From Undibacter mobilis (GTDB lineage Bacteria > Pseudomonadota > Alphaproteobacteria > Rhizobiales > Xanthobacteraceae), in contig NZ_QRGO01000002.1 of NCBI RefSeq assembly GCF_003367195.1, forward strand, positions 62,001 through 126,000: 64,000 bases of DNA, in the 5' to 3' direction. Within the stretch, counting starts at the first letter, position 1, and each line of letters begins with the position of its first letter. Positions 29,769-42,134 of this stretch are shown here, in pieces. The notes under the pieces are model-generated. The model searched no databases and had not been told where the DNA came from. It saw only the letters and a list, made by a program, of their open reading frames with translations. A program made the translations under genes and the position numbers.

Positions 29769-30397
29769 ATGCCGGTCACCTTGCTCGACATCCTGCTTCT
29801 GGTCGTAATGCTGATCTCCGGGCTGCTCGCCATGATCCGCGGGTTCATGCGCGAGGTCCTCTCGATCGCGGCCTGGGCCATCGCGGCCTTGGTCACGCTG
29901 TATTCTTTCTCCAAGGCACTGCCGATCGCTCAAGGCTACTTCTCCAGCAATACGGTTGCGACCGCGGTCACCATCGGCGCCATCTTTGTCGCAACGCTGC
30001 TCATCGTCTCCATCATTACGGTCCGGATTTCGGACATGGTGCTCGATAGCCGGGTCGGTGCACTCGACCGCACGCTCGGTTTCCTGTTCGGCCTCGGCCG
30101 CGGTCTGTTGATTGTGGTGGTGGCCTACCTGTTTTTCGACTGGCTGGTTCCCGAGCGCAGTCAGCCGGCCTGGATCAGCGGCGCCAAGTCAAAGGTTGTG
30201 CTCAAGAGCACAGGGGATTGGCTCAAGGGCATGTTGCCGGATGACCCCGAAAGCACCATCTTACAAAAGCTGAAGCGGCCGAAGCCGGCCGATCAGGATG
30301 CTCCTCCCGACGGGGCGCCGGAACGCCGTTCGGAGCTGGGCTCGACTGTGCGCATGGCTGCGGTTTTGCAGCCGGACCCTAGACTGGGAACCCGCTA

Positions 30398-30398
<1 letters not shown>
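29769..30398 (+). CDS. cvpA: CvpA family inner-membrane protein
   Basis: 209 residues from ATG 29769 (MPVTLLDILLLVVMLISGLL). Four predicted membrane helices fall in the first 130 residues, followed by a charged cytoplasmic tail with proline-rich sequence. E. coli CvpA is needed for colicin V production and envelope integrity; its molecular role is unclear. An in-frame ATG at 29652 would add 39 basic, non-conserved residues and is rejected. The stop shares a base with the purF start, the classical cvpA-purF arrangement. Confidence 0.9.
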
Positions 30399-31912
<1,514 letters not shown>

Positions 31913-31937
31913 GGCCGGCCGCTTGACCTCCACTGCC

Positions 31938-32031
31938 CCTCATGCTGAGGAGCGCTTCGAAGGAATGCGTCTCGCAGTATGAGGCCTCCTCCTTCGAGAC
32001 GGCCGCGTCCCGTGGCCTCCTCAGGATGAGG
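31938..32031. repeat. Repetitive extragenic palindrome, copy B
   Basis: Terminal arms 31938-31952 and 32017-32031 (CTCCTCAGGATGAGG) match at 14 of 15 positions when inverted. Inner sequence contains TTCGAAGGAATGCGTCTCG and CCTTCGAGACGG, related to the inner arms of copy A. It lies between purF and the SDR gene, and its right end provides the SDR ribosome site. Confidence 0.8.
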
Positions 32032-32039
32032 TTCGACGG

Positions 32040-32786
32040 ATGACCGCGCAAAAGCCGCTCACCGACAAGATCGCTCTGGTTACCGGCGCCTCGCGTGGCA
32101 TTGGCGCAGCGCTGGCGCTGCAGCTGGCCGAGGCCGGCGCACATGTTGTCGCCGTCGCGCGCACTGTCGGCGGACTGGAAGAGGTCGACGACAAGATCAA
32201 GGCCGCAGGCGGCACCGCGACTTTGGTCCCGGTCGACGTGAAGGACATGGACGGCATCGCACGGCTGGCTTTGGCGCTCAATGATCGCTATGGCCGGCTC
32301 GACGTCATGGTCGGCAACGCCGGTATCCTCGGTGTGTTGTCGCCGCTGGCGCATGCCGAACCCAAGGACTTCGACAGCATCTACGCAGTCAATGTGAAGG
32401 CGAACTGGCAATTGATCCGCACCATGGACCCGCTGCTGCGCGCCGCGCCTGCGGGCCGTGCGGTGTTCATCACGTCCGGCCTCGCCTGGGCTGGGCGCGC
32501 CTATACTGGCGTCTACGGCTCCAGCAAGGCCGCGCTGGATGAACTGGCGCGTACTTATGCGGCCGAGACGGCGACGACCCATGTGCGCGTCAATCTGTTC
32601 AATCCCGGGCCGACGCGAACGCGCATGCATGCCAGCGGCTGGCCGGGCGTCGATCCCGAAACGCTGCCGGCGCCGGACGAGGTCGCCAAGGCCATCGTGC
32701 CGCTGTGCCTGCCGTCATGCAACGACAGCGGCAAGGTCTACGATTATCGCGCGGGCAAGTTTCTGACGTTCAAGGCGCCGGCGTAG
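32040..32786 (+). CDS. SDR family oxidoreductase
   Basis: 248 residues, Rossmann fold with TGASRGIGAALALQLAEAG (18-36) for the dinucleotide, NAGILG, and the catalytic Y/K pair in YGSSKAALDELA. Substrate unknown. The start codon lies only 8 nt after the GAGG that ends repeat copy B, so the repeat seems to supply the Shine-Dalgarno sequence. This gene follows purF in related genomes. A hairpin at 32797-32815 (TGCCCG/CGGGCA) follows the stop. Confidence 0.88.
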   Translation: MTAQKPLTDKIALVTGASRGIGAALALQLAEAGAHVVAVARTVGGLEEVDDKIKAAGGTATLVPVDVKDMDGIARLALALNDRYGRLDVMVGNAGILGVLSPLAHAEPKDFDSIYAVNVKANWQLIRTMDPLLRAAPAGRAVFITSGLAWAGRAYTGVYGSSKAALDELARTYAAETATTHVRVNLFNPGPTRTRMHASGWPGVDPETLPAPDEVAKAIVPLCLPSCNDSGKVYDYRAGKFLTFKAPA

Positions 32787-32903
32787 CGGAGCCGTTATGC
32801 CCGCAAAATCGGGCATCCGGTGACCCAAGCGCCTTCGATAGACTGCTGCGACAGCGATAACCGGTTCATCGCTTTCGTCGGTAATGGCGCGCGATGCGCC
32901 CTC

Positions 32904-34268
32904 TCAATTCTTCCACTTCGCCTTCCCCTCATAGGGGTTGGCCTTCTCGCGCAGCATCAGCCGCACCGGCGTGCCCGGCAATTCGAAGGCCTGGCGCAAC
33001 GAATTGACGAGATAGCGCTTGTAGGCGTCGGGTACGGCATCGGCGCGCGTACAGAATACGACGAAGCTCGGCGGCCGCGACTTCACCTGGGTGATGTAGT
33101 TCAGCCGCAGCCTGCGGCCCGACACCGCCGGCGGCGGGTGCGCGGAGGTCGCGTCCTCAAACCAGCGATTGAGGGCGCTCGTTGAAATGCGCCGGTTCCA
33201 AACCGCATGCGCATCAATGACCGCCTGCATCAGGCGGTCGAGGCCCTCACCGGTCAGCGCCGACACCGCGACCAGCGGTACGTCCGGCAATTGCGTCAGT
33301 TTCTCGCGCGCTTTCTCACGCAGCTTCGAAATGTCGCCGGGATTGCGCTCTTTAAGGTCCCACTTGTTGACCGCGAGCACCACCGCGCGGCCTTCGCTCT
33401 CCACCAGGTCCACAATCTTCTGGTCCTGCTCCTCGAAGGCGTTGTCGACATCGAGCAGCACGACCACGACTTCGGCGAAGCGGATGGCGTTGAGCGTTTC
33501 GCCGACCGACAGCTTCTCAAGCTTTTCTTCGACGCGCGAGCGACGGCGCAAACCGGCCGTGTCGTGCAGGCGGAATTTCTCGCCGTGCCAATCCAGATCG
33601 ACGGCAATGGAATCGCGCGTCGTGCCGGCTTCCGGCGAGGTGAGCAGCCGCTCCTCGCCGATCAGGCGATTGATCAAGGTCGATTTGCCGGCATTCGGCC
33701 GGCCGACAATGGCGACGCGGATCGGATGGGGACCGTCCTCATCCTGCTTGGCTTCAAGCACCTCCGCGGTTTTTTCCGGCAAGGCCTCGCGCAAGGCATC
33801 ATAGAGATCGGGCATGCCTTCGTTGTGTTCGGCCGATAACGCCACCGGTTCCCCGAGACCCAGCGAATAAGCGTCCAGCCGCCCGGATTCGCCCGCCTTG
33901 CCTTCCATCTTGTTGGCGATCAGCACCGCCGGCTTGCCCGACTTGCGCACCAGCGCCGCGAAAGCGCGGTCGTCCGGCAGCGCGCCGGCGCGCGCATCCA
34001 TGACGAAAAAGACCGCGTCGGCCTGCGCGATCGCGGTCTCGGTCTGCGCGCGCATCCGTCCGGAGAGCGTCTCGGCGCCGGACTGCTCGAAGCCGGCGGT
34101 GTCGATCACGGTGAAATCGAGATCGCCGAGCCGCGCTTCGCCCTCGCGGCGGTCGCGCGTCACGCCCGGCCGGTCATCGACCAGCGCGACGCGCCGGCCA
34201 ACCAGCCGGTTGAACAGGGTCGATTTGCCGACATTGGGCCGGCCGACAATGGCGACGGTGAAACTCAT
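32904..34268 (-). CDS. der: Ribosome-assembly GTPase Der (EngA)
   Basis: Tandem-G-domain GTPase needed for 50S maturation. 454 residues from ATG 34268 ([20 protein letters not shown]). G1 of the first domain is GRPNVGKS (9-16) and the second is GRPNAGKS near residue 195; DTAG and NKWD/NKME motifs follow in each, then a KH-like C-terminal domain ([20 protein letters not shown]). The upstream in-frame extension to 34361 is not conserved. Confidence 0.96.
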   Translation of the reverse strand: MSFTVAIVGRPNVGKSTLFNRLVGRRVALVDDRPGVTRDRREGEARLGDLDFTVIDTAGFEQSGAETLSGRMRAQTETAIAQADAVFFVMDARAGALPDDRAFAALVRKSGKPAVLIANKMEGKAGESGRLDAYSLGLGEPVALSAEHNEGMPDLYDALREALPEKTAEVLEAKQDEDGPHPIRVAIVGRPNAGKSTLINRLIGEERLLTSPEAGTTRDSIAVDLDWHGEKFRLHDTAGLRRRSRVEEKLEKLSVGETLNAIRFAEVVVVLLDVDNAFEEQDQKIVDLVESEGRAVVLAVNKWDLKERNPGDISKLREKAREKLTQLPDVPLVAVSALTGEGLDRLMQAVIDAHAVWNRRISTSALNRWFEDATSAHPPPAVSGRRLRLNYITQVKSRPPSFVVFCTRADAVPDAYKRYLVNSLRQAFELPGTPVRLMLREKANPYEGKAKWKN

Positions 34269-34321
34269 GGTGTGCCGTTTCGCGCCTTCGCGCGGTCCTT
34301 GAAAAGCGGACCTGCGCGACT

Positions 34322-34828
34322 CTAGCGCTGGAACGTACCGGAGGGCTGCGGCGCTGGCCATGCGCCGCCCGACGATGACGTCGTGCCTTGCGCCGGAGCC
34401 GGCCAGCCGGATGACGGAGCCTGTTGCTGTGTCGCCTGCGGCGCGGGCGCCTCCTGCGATTGGACCGGAGCGACCGGGGCCGCAGCGGCCCTCGGCGCGG
34501 GTTTAGGGGCCGCGCGCTTGACCGTCCTCTTGGGAGCCGGTTTCGGCTTTTCCGGCTCCACCGGCGCAGCAGCCGGTTGCTGCGGAGCCGACGCGGCGGC
34601 ATCGGCACCCGCGGCCGTCTGGGCGCCCATCCGGTATTCCTGCGGAATGCCCTGGGTCACACCGGGCACGCCTTCGGGAAACACGTCCTTGCGCTCACCG
34701 GGCAGCTTCTTCTTTTCGTTCAGGCCGAAGATATCGAGGTTATCCGGATCGAAATTGGCGCAGCCGGACAGAGCCGGCGCGGCGAGCACCAGCAGCGTCC
34801 ACAAGGCAAAGCGTGGCAGACTGCGCAT
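34322..34828 (-). CDS. Proline/alanine-rich lipoprotein
   Basis: 168 residues from ATG 34828, with GAGGAGCAAG just upstream; an in-frame TTG at 34840 is less likely. The signal peptide ends in lipobox LSGC, giving a lipid-anchored cysteine near residue 22. A short conserved block follows ([18 protein letters not shown] and [18 protein letters not shown]), then about 110 residues of low-complexity Pro/Ala/Gln sequence. It lies between a TPR membrane protein and der, the place BamB holds in many alphaproteobacteria; no beta-propeller is present. Confidence 0.75.
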   Translation of the reverse strand: MRSLPRFALWTLLVLAAPALSGCANFDPDNLDIFGLNEKKKLPGERKDVFPEGVPGVTQGIPQEYRMGAQTAAGADAAASAPQQPAAAPVEPEKPKPAPKRTVKRAAPKPAPRAAAAPVAPVQSQEAPAPQATQQQAPSSGWPAPAQGTTSSSGGAWPAPQPSGTFQR

Positions 34829-34836
34829 CTTGCTCC

Positions 34837-35520
34837 TCAACCCTTCTTGCCGTCGGCAGCGGCCTTGCCTTCGCCCGCGATCAGCGCGGACAGCACTTCA
34901 ACGCGCTGGCGCGAGCCGGGCGGCGTCTCGGCATCGGCTGAAATCATGTCGATATAGCGTCTCGTCTCGGCAACATCATTGGCGCGGAACGCCGACAACG
35001 CCAGCAGTTCGCGCGCGGTGTGCCGGTAAGGCCGGCCCGCCGCGGTGATTGGTTCCAGACGGCTGCGCAGGTCGGCATATGGCGCGCTATCGACCAGCAG
35101 CAGCCCGGCGCGCACAGCGGCGAGATCCTGCCAGAGCGGACCAAGCGAACCATCGGCGGCAATGGCGCCATAGGCTTTCACGGCTTCTTCCGGCTTGCCG
35201 GGGTTCGCGGCTGCGAGTTCGGCCGCGGCGCGGAACCGGGCCAGCACGGCATAACCTTTCGGCGCCTCGCCCGCGACCTTGGCAAAGGCCTTTTCGGCCT
35301 CGGCGTGCTTGCCCTGCTCGCTGAGCGTCACGGCGTCTTCGAAGGCCGCTCCGGCAACCGACGCCTTCTGGCCGACGTAATATTCATAAGCGCGCCAGCC
35401 GCCGATGCCGGCGACAATGAGCACAGCCACGGCGATGATGACGAGGCTATAGCGGTCCCACAGCGCTTTCAGCTTCTCGCGCCGGACTTCCTCGTCAACT
35501 TCGTTGAAAATATCGGCCAC
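34837..35520 (-). CDS. TPR-containing membrane protein (YfgM-like)
   Basis: 227 residues with an acidic N-terminus (MADIFNEVDEEVRREKLKAL), one membrane helix (LVIIAVAVLIVAGIGGW, about 26-42) and a periplasmic tetratricopeptide-like helical region (SEQGKHAEAEKAFAKVAGEA). E. coli YfgM, with PpiD, works beside the SecYEG translocon; the same role is inferred. Start is GTG 35520 with GGGGAG upstream. The stop region carries the ribosome site of the lipoprotein gene, indicating an operon. Confidence 0.8.
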   Translation of the reverse strand: MADIFNEVDEEVRREKLKALWDRYSLVIIAVAVLIVAGIGGWRAYEYYVGQKASVAGAAFEDAVTLSEQGKHAEAEKAFAKVAGEAPKGYAVLARFRAAAELAAANPGKPEEAVKAYGAIAADGSLGPLWQDLAAVRAGLLLVDSAPYADLRSRLEPITAAGRPYRHTARELLALSAFRANDVAETRRYIDMISADAETPPGSRQRVEVLSALIAGEGKAAADGKKG

Positions 35521-35656
35521 GAATGGCTCCCCGCACCTTCAAAAACCCGCCCAGCCCTGGCCGGGCGCAAGCGGCGTAACCTAGCGGTATGGCGGCCGCA
35601 AGGCAAAAAGTGTCCCAGACAACCGTTAAGATTCAGAGGGTTAGGCGCCTCCGCCG

Positions 35657-35743
35657 CCTCCTGAGGAGCGGCCGAAGGCCGCGTCTCGAAGGATGGGCGG
35701 CCACATGGCTCGAGACGGGCCTGCGGCCCGCCTCACCATGAGG
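35657..35743. repeat. Repetitive extragenic palindrome, copy C
   Basis: CCTCCTGAGGAGCG with GCGTCTCGAAGGATG on the left and CTCGAGACGGGC with CCTCACCATGAGG on the right, the same layout as copies A and B but more diverged. It lies between the TPR gene and the panB stop codon. Confidence 0.75.
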
Positions 35744-35758
35744 TCGAAAGACGCCGCC

Positions 35759-36583
35759 TTAGCCCTTCTTTTTCATCGGATAAGTGTGCTCGGGCGCCGG
35801 GAAGGTCCGGGCGCGGACCTCGGCGGCATAATCGGCCATCGCCTTCTCGATGCCGGGGCCGAGGTCGCCGAAACGCTTGACGAATTTCGGCACCCGCGGC
35901 GTCAGGCCCAGCATGTCCTCCATCACCAGCACCTGACCGTCGCAGGCGACCGAGGCGCCAATGCCGATCGTCGGGATGGCAACCGCTTCGGTGATCTTGC
36001 GGCCGAGCGGCTCGGCGATCGCCTCCAGCACCACCGAGAAGGCGCCGGCCTGAGTGACGGCCAGCGCATCCTGTTCGATCGGCGCCCAGTCGGTCTCGTC
36101 ACGCCCTTGAGCGCGGAACGAGCCGATGGTGTTGATCGATTGCGGCGTGAGACCGACATGCGCCATCACCGGCACGCCGCGCTCGACCAGAAAGCGGATG
36201 GTCTCGGCCATGCGCGCGCCACCTTCCATCTTGATGGCGCCGCAGCCGGTTTCCTTCATGACGCGCGCCGCACTCATGAAGGCCTGCTCCTTCGACGCCT
36301 CATAGGTGCCGAACGGCATGTCGACGACGACGAGCGCGCGCTGCGAACCGCGCATGACCGCATGACCCTGCAGGATCATCATGTCGAGTGTGACCGGCAC
36401 GGTGGTCTCGAGCCCGTGCATCACCATGCCGAGTGAATCGCCAACCAGAATGACGTCGCAATACTTGTCGGCGAGGCGCGCGGTGTGGGCGTGATACGAC
36501 GTCAGCATCACGATGGGCTCGCCGCCCTTGCGGGCGCGGATATCGGGCGCGGTGAAGCGCTTGATCTGTTCCTGTACAGACAC
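35759..36583 (-). CDS. panB: 3-methyl-2-oxobutanoate hydroxymethyltransferase
   Basis: Adds a hydroxymethyl group from methylene-THF to ketoisovalerate, making ketopantoate for coenzyme A. 274 residues with [36 protein letters not shown] and [14 protein letters not shown], the family signatures. Start GTG 36583 ([15 protein letters not shown]). No panC is adjacent. Repeat copy C lies 15 bp after the stop. Confidence 0.95.
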   Translation of the reverse strand: MSVQEQIKRFTAPDIRARKGGEPIVMLTSYHAHTARLADKYCDVILVGDSLGMVMHGLETTVPVTLDMMILQGHAVMRGSQRALVVVDMPFGTYEASKEQAFMSAARVMKETGCGAIKMEGGARMAETIRFLVERGVPVMAHVGLTPQSINTIGSFRAQGRDETDWAPIEQDALAVTQAGAFSVVLEAIAEPLGRKITEAVAIPTIGIGASVACDGQVLVMEDMLGLTPRVPKFVKRFGDLGPGIEKAMADYAAEVRARTFPAPEHTYPMKKKG

Positions 36584-36620
36584 GTCCTAGTCTCCCGGGC
36601 AGTTTAACTGCGCAGCCGCC

Positions 36621-37214
36621 TTACTTGCTAAAGACGGGCACGCCGATGACGTACGGATGGAAATAGAAGGCGAGCGCGGCATAGAGCGCGAGGCCGGCGA
36701 CAACGACGATGATGTCGTTGCGATAGCCGGACGGCGCGGTCACGGGGCCATTGTCGCCGCGCTTCTTCGCCGCGATCCGCGCCATGACGCCCCAGGCCAG
36801 GAATGAACCGAACAGCAGGATCGAGCCGAGATCGCCGTTAGCGAGAAGATGCGCCAGCGCCCAGGTCTTGACCGCGGTCAGCATCGGATGCTTGAGCCGC
36901 GTCTTGATATGGCTTGGGATGTAGGTGGCGACGAAGAAGATCGCCGCGAACAGCATCAAAGTCGCGGCAATGTGGCGCATGAAGACCGGCGGATACCAGA
37001 CGTCGATCCAGCCGGTGGCACGGTATTGCGCGAAGCCCCAGATGATGAGCACCAGCCCGGCGAGCGACACCAGCGAAAAAGCAATACGATAACCATTGGT
37101 ACCGAGGCGCTCGATCGCCGCCGCGCGTGCATCGCGCCGGGTCACGAACAGATGCGAGGCGTGAAACACCGCCAGTCCGACGATGAGGCACATCAGACCC
37201 AAATTATTGCCCAT
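36621..37214 (-). CDS. NnrU family membrane protein
   Basis: 197 residues with five to six membrane helices. Conserved residues resemble NnrU, a membrane protein linked to denitrification and nitric-oxide handling: HASHLFVTRRDAR near the start, then PSHIKTRLKHPMLTAVKTWALAHLLANGD. No denitrification genes are nearby, so the role here is open. ATG 37214 is preferred over the in-frame GTG 37223 because GGTGGA precedes it at a good spacing. Confidence 0.8.
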   Translation of the reverse strand: MGNNLGLMCLIVGLAVFHASHLFVTRRDARAAAIERLGTNGYRIAFSLVSLAGLVLIIWGFAQYRATGWIDVWYPPVFMRHIAATLMLFAAIFFVATYIPSHIKTRLKHPMLTAVKTWALAHLLANGDLGSILLFGSFLAWGVMARIAAKKRGDNGPVTAPSGYRNDIIVVVAGLALYAALAFYFHPYVIGVPVFSK

Positions 37215-37421
37215 CGCTTCCACCCGCTAACGCATTGACGCCGCTATTGGCGGCGCAGTAGAGGCGATGATGGCCGCCAATGCAAGCCGTTTGCCGCACT
37301 GCAACCGCGCGCCCGATGCGGCACCACCGGCCATCTTTCGCTTGCCGCGCGCAGCGCCAATGCAGATATTTCTGCCGACAGGTCAAGCAAGACAAAACGC
37401 CGAAACGTGGAGGAAACATCG

Positions 37422-38399
37422 ATGCTGAAACGGATCGCGCTCGGCCTGCTGGCCGTCGCCGCATTGGCCCTGCCCGCGCAGGCGCAGACTTCCGCGCCCG
37501 CCTGGCCACCGAAGAATGTGCGCATCATCGCGCCGTTCGGGGCCGGGTCGACGCCCGACATCGTGGCGCGCCTCATCGCCGAGCAACTCGGCAAGCAATA
37601 TCCGAACTCGACCTTCGTCGTCGAAAACAAGGCCGGCGCCTCCGGCAATACCGGCACCGATATTGTCGCCAAGGCGACGCCCGACGGCACCACCATCGGC
37701 GTCTCGATCGGCGGGCCGCTGGCAATCAACACGCTTCTGTTCTCGTCGCTGCCCTACGATCCGAAGAAGGACATTGCGGCGGTGACGCAGCTGATCACCC
37801 AGCCGAGCGTTCTTGCGGTATCGAACGATCTCGGCGTCAATTCGGTGAAAGAGCTCGTCGCGCTGATGAAGGCCAACCCGGGCAAATATAACTTCGCCTC
37901 CATCGGCAACGGCTCGCTGTCGCATCTGGCCATGGAAGCGGTGGCCATCAAGGCGGGCACAAGGCTCGTCCATATTCCTTACAAGAGCTCGCCCGAAGCC
38001 ATCCTCGCCGTCATTCGTAACGACGCGCAGATGGCCTGCCTGCCCGCGATCTCGGTGATGTCGCAGGCCAAGGACGGCAAGGTGAAGGCGCTCGCGGTCT
38101 CGACCGCCGAACGCTCGCCTTATATTCCCGACCTGCCGACGCTGAAGGAAAGCGGCATCGATATCGACGCCGACGCGTGGATGGGCCTGATCGCGCCGGG
38201 CGGCACGCCGAAGCCGATCGTCGATGCCATCAACAAGGACGTCGTCGCCATCATCAAGCTGCCTGAGGTGAAGGACAAGCTGGCCGTGCAGCTCATGGCG
38301 CCGGTCGGCAATACGCCGGAACAGTTCCGCGCCCGCATCGACGGCGAGATCGAGCGCTGGGCACCGGTGATCAAGGCCGCGGATGTGAAGGTGAATTGA
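37422..38399 (+). CDS. Bug-family tripartite tricarboxylate transporter binding protein
   Basis: Periplasmic solute-binding protein of about 325 residues. Signal peptide MLKRIALGLLAVAALALPAQAQ, then WPPKNVRIIAPFGAGSTPDIVARL and VVENKAGASGNTGTDIVAKA, the Bug signatures. The GGAGGA ribosome site is at about 37409. No TctA/TctB membrane genes are beside it, as is common for orphan Bug proteins, so the ligand (usually a carboxylate) is unknown. Confidence 0.9.
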   Translation: MLKRIALGLLAVAALALPAQAQTSAPAWPPKNVRIIAPFGAGSTPDIVARLIAEQLGKQYPNSTFVVENKAGASGNTGTDIVAKATPDGTTIGVSIGGPLAINTLLFSSLPYDPKKDIAAVTQLITQPSVLAVSNDLGVNSVKELVALMKANPGKYNFASIGNGSLSHLAMEAVAIKAGTRLVHIPYKSSPEAILAVIRNDAQMACLPAISVMSQAKDGKVKALAVSTAERSPYIPDLPTLKESGIDIDADAWMGLIAPGGTPKPIVDAINKDVVAIIKLPEVKDKLAVQLMAPVGNTPEQFRARIDGEIERWAPVIKAADVKVN

Positions 38400-38417
38400 A
38401 ACGCACAACGTGCCGTC

Positions 38418-39131
38418 TCAGCGGTCGGCACTAAGGCGGAAGTTCATCTCGATTTTCGGCTCGGACCGCCCGCTCGCCAGTTGCCACGGCGCATAACCGG
38501 GCGTGGGCCCGGGATCGCGCGGCAAGTCAATCGGCCACGTCTGCTGTTGCACGCCCGGCAAGGCCAGAGTGACCGATCGCGCACCTGTTTTCAGACTGAG
38601 CGTCACATGGGCGCGGATGACGGGCCGGCCTTCATCGGTGCCCTGCCACGCTGGCCCGAGTGCGGGCTCGAGAGTCTGCGATCCCTCCTTCACAGCGATA
38701 TGAACGCCGGTTGGATCGGCCGGCAGCGACATGCCGGACGGCAGCCTGAATTGCAGCTCCAGCGTCATGAAACCACGCGTCATGTAAGGCGAGCGGATCA
38801 GTTCGTACCACGCCCCCCACGCCAGAAGGGCCAGGACCGCCACAACCACGATGGCGAAGGGGCGCGAGACGCGCTTCCGTTTCGGCGCCCTTGATGGGCC
38901 GGCCACCCCCGCATCCGCCGGCGCCTCGGCTGTCATCCCGAATTTGAGATACAGCAACACCCCGGCGACAAAGCCGATGACGCCGCCGATTGGCCCGATA
39001 TTAAAGAACGCGCCCATGGCAACGCCGCCATCGCGGTCCGGACCCGCCAGCGCCATGACCAGCATGGCGAGCGCAAACCAGCCGGCGAGCGCACCGAGGA
39101 TACCCGAGAGAAACCCGATGATGAAACGCAT
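38418..39131 (-). CDS. Hypothetical membrane protein
   Basis: 237 residues; family not recognised. Three hydrophobic segments: 2-30 (FIIGFLSGILGALAGWFALA), about 42-64 and about 91-110 (FAIVVVAVLALLAWGAWYEL), then a soluble, probably periplasmic, C-terminal domain of 125 residues with beta-strand pattern (TLELQFRLPSGMSLPADPTG). It converges on the Bug gene. Confidence 0.6.
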   Translation of the reverse strand: MRFIIGFLSGILGALAGWFALAMLVMALAGPDRDGGVAMGAFFNIGPIGGVIGFVAGVLLYLKFGMTAEAPADAGVAGPSRAPKRKRVSRPFAIVVVAVLALLAWGAWYELIRSPYMTRGFMTLELQFRLPSGMSLPADPTGVHIAVKEGSQTLEPALGPAWQGTDEGRPVIRAHVTLSLKTGARSVTLALPGVQQQTWPIDLPRDPGPTPGYAPWQLASGRSEPKIEMNFRLSADR

Positions 39132-39270
39132 GGCGGCCCCGTCCCGACACTAGGGAGAGGCTGACGCTTTTTCCGCCGAAGAACAAGGCGCGAATGCGCA
39201 ACCGAAGAGCGGCGCATCAAATTGCCCGTCATCGCCCGCGAAAGCGGGCATGAGGCCGAGAGCCCGAAGC

Positions 39271-40899
<1,629 letters not shown>

Positions 40900-40983
40900 G
40901 GCCGGGCATGTGGCAGGGAAAGCGCCTTATTTCAAGGCTTTTCCCTGCTTCCTGTCCGGTCTGACGAACCCCAGGCGGCCCGT

Positions 40984-41445
40984 TCAGGCCGCTTTGGCCG
41001 CGGCATCCACCGGATGCTTCTTGCGGGTGCCGACGGCAATGCGGTTCCAGACATTGATAGCGCCGATCACCATGATGATCTTGGCGATATCGGATTCCGA
41101 GAAATACCGGCGCAGTTCGTCGTAGTCGGCATCCGGCGCGCGGGTCTGCGCCAGCAGGGTCAAGGAGTCGGTAAAGGCCAGCACCGCCCGCTCCTCGTCG
41201 GAGAACACGGTGGACTCGTGCCAGGCCGACACCAGATTGATCCACTGCTCGGAGAGGCCGTCGGCGCGCGACTCCTTGGAGTGCATATCGACGCAATAGG
41301 AACAACCGTTGATGATCGACGCGCGCAGCTTGATGAGGTGGAACAGCCGCATCGGCAGACCACTGTTCTTGCAGTGCATCTCCAGCGCGATCGCCGCCTT
41401 CATGGCGTCCGGCGCGACAGTGGCGAAATCGAAACGGGTCTTCAT
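40984..41445 (-). CDS. Carboxymuconolactone decarboxylase / AhpD-like protein
   Basis: 153 residues from ATG 41445 (MKTRFDFATVAPDAMKAAIA). The redox motif CSYCVDMH is at about residues 49-56 (Cys-x-x-Cys followed by His), as in AhpD alkylhydroperoxidases, so a peroxide-reducing role is inferred. It starts 13 bp after the Rrf2 regulator stop on the same strand, and the two form an operon. Confidence 0.88.
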   Translation of the reverse strand: MKTRFDFATVAPDAMKAAIALEMHCKNSGLPMRLFHLIKLRASIINGCSYCVDMHSKESRADGLSEQWINLVSAWHESTVFSDEERAVLAFTDSLTLLAQTRAPDADYDELRRYFSESDIAKIIMVIGAINVWNRIAVGTRKKHPVDAAAKAA

Positions 41446-41458
41446 GGCTCTACTCCTG

Positions 41459-41965
41459 TTACGGGTTGGTTGATCGATTGCGCTCGTGGAGATCGAAGAA
41501 GGCGCAGGTGCGCGCGGTAATCGCCTTGCCCAGTTCGCTGCCACCGCGGCCACCCAGATCGGCGATGGTGACCTGCTTCAGCTCCGCGCGGTACGCCCGT
41601 TCGGCCTTGAGCATCGCAGCGTTCACCGCGCAGGGCGACTTGAAGAAGTGGCTCGCGACCGGGCTCGGCCCGCGCTGACGGATCTCTGCGCAGCGGAAGG
41701 CGGGCTCAGGCCCTTCCACGGCAAGCACGACATCGAGCAGTGTGATCTTGTCAGCCGGTTTCGCCAGACGATAACCGCCTTTCGGCCCCGGCACGGATTC
41801 CAGAAGCCCTGCCCCGGCCATGGCCTGCAGATGCTTCAGGAGATAGCTCGGCGATACGCCGTGGAATTCCGCCAGCGCCTGCGCTGACAACACGCCCGTC
41901 TCCGACAGGCCGGAGAGCAGCAACACGCAGTGGATCGCCTGTTCGACGCCTTCGCCGAGTTTCAT
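41459..41965 (-). CDS. Rrf2 family transcriptional regulator
   Basis: 168 residues with the Rrf2 winged-helix start MKLGEGVEQAIHCVLLLSGL and the DNA-recognition segment GVSPSYLLKHLQAMAGAGLL, then GPKGGYRLAKP. Cysteines near residues 92, 112 and 154 could bind an Fe-S cluster or sense redox change. It is followed by the AhpD-like gene, its likely target. A 6-bp-arm palindrome lies 15 bp upstream. Confidence 0.88.
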   Translation of the reverse strand: MKLGEGVEQAIHCVLLLSGLSETGVLSAQALAEFHGVSPSYLLKHLQAMAGAGLLESVPGPKGGYRLAKPADKITLLDVVLAVEGPEPAFRCAEIRQRGPSPVASHFFKSPCAVNAAMLKAERAYRAELKQVTIADLGGRGGSELGKAITARTCAFFDLHERNRSTNP

Positions 41966-41979
41966 GATCTTGCCTTTCG

Positions 41980-41996
41980 TGGATATTATTTATCCA
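41980..41996. promoter_or_regulatory. Candidate Rrf2 operator
   Basis: Perfect inverted repeat TGGATA-N5-TATCCA in an AT-rich patch directly upstream of the Rrf2 start codon (41965). Position and symmetry fit autoregulation of the Rrf2/AhpD operon. Confidence 0.5.
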
Positions 41997-42134
41997 TGAT
42001 TAAGGGCGAATGCAAGCGTGCCCGTCGAGACCATGCCGGAACCTCCCTTCAAGCGGTGGCGATTTGCGCCAACCTTATCAATTGTTTCGAAAGAACCCGC
42101 TCCTACAGTGCGGTATCTTATTAAGGAAGCGCCA

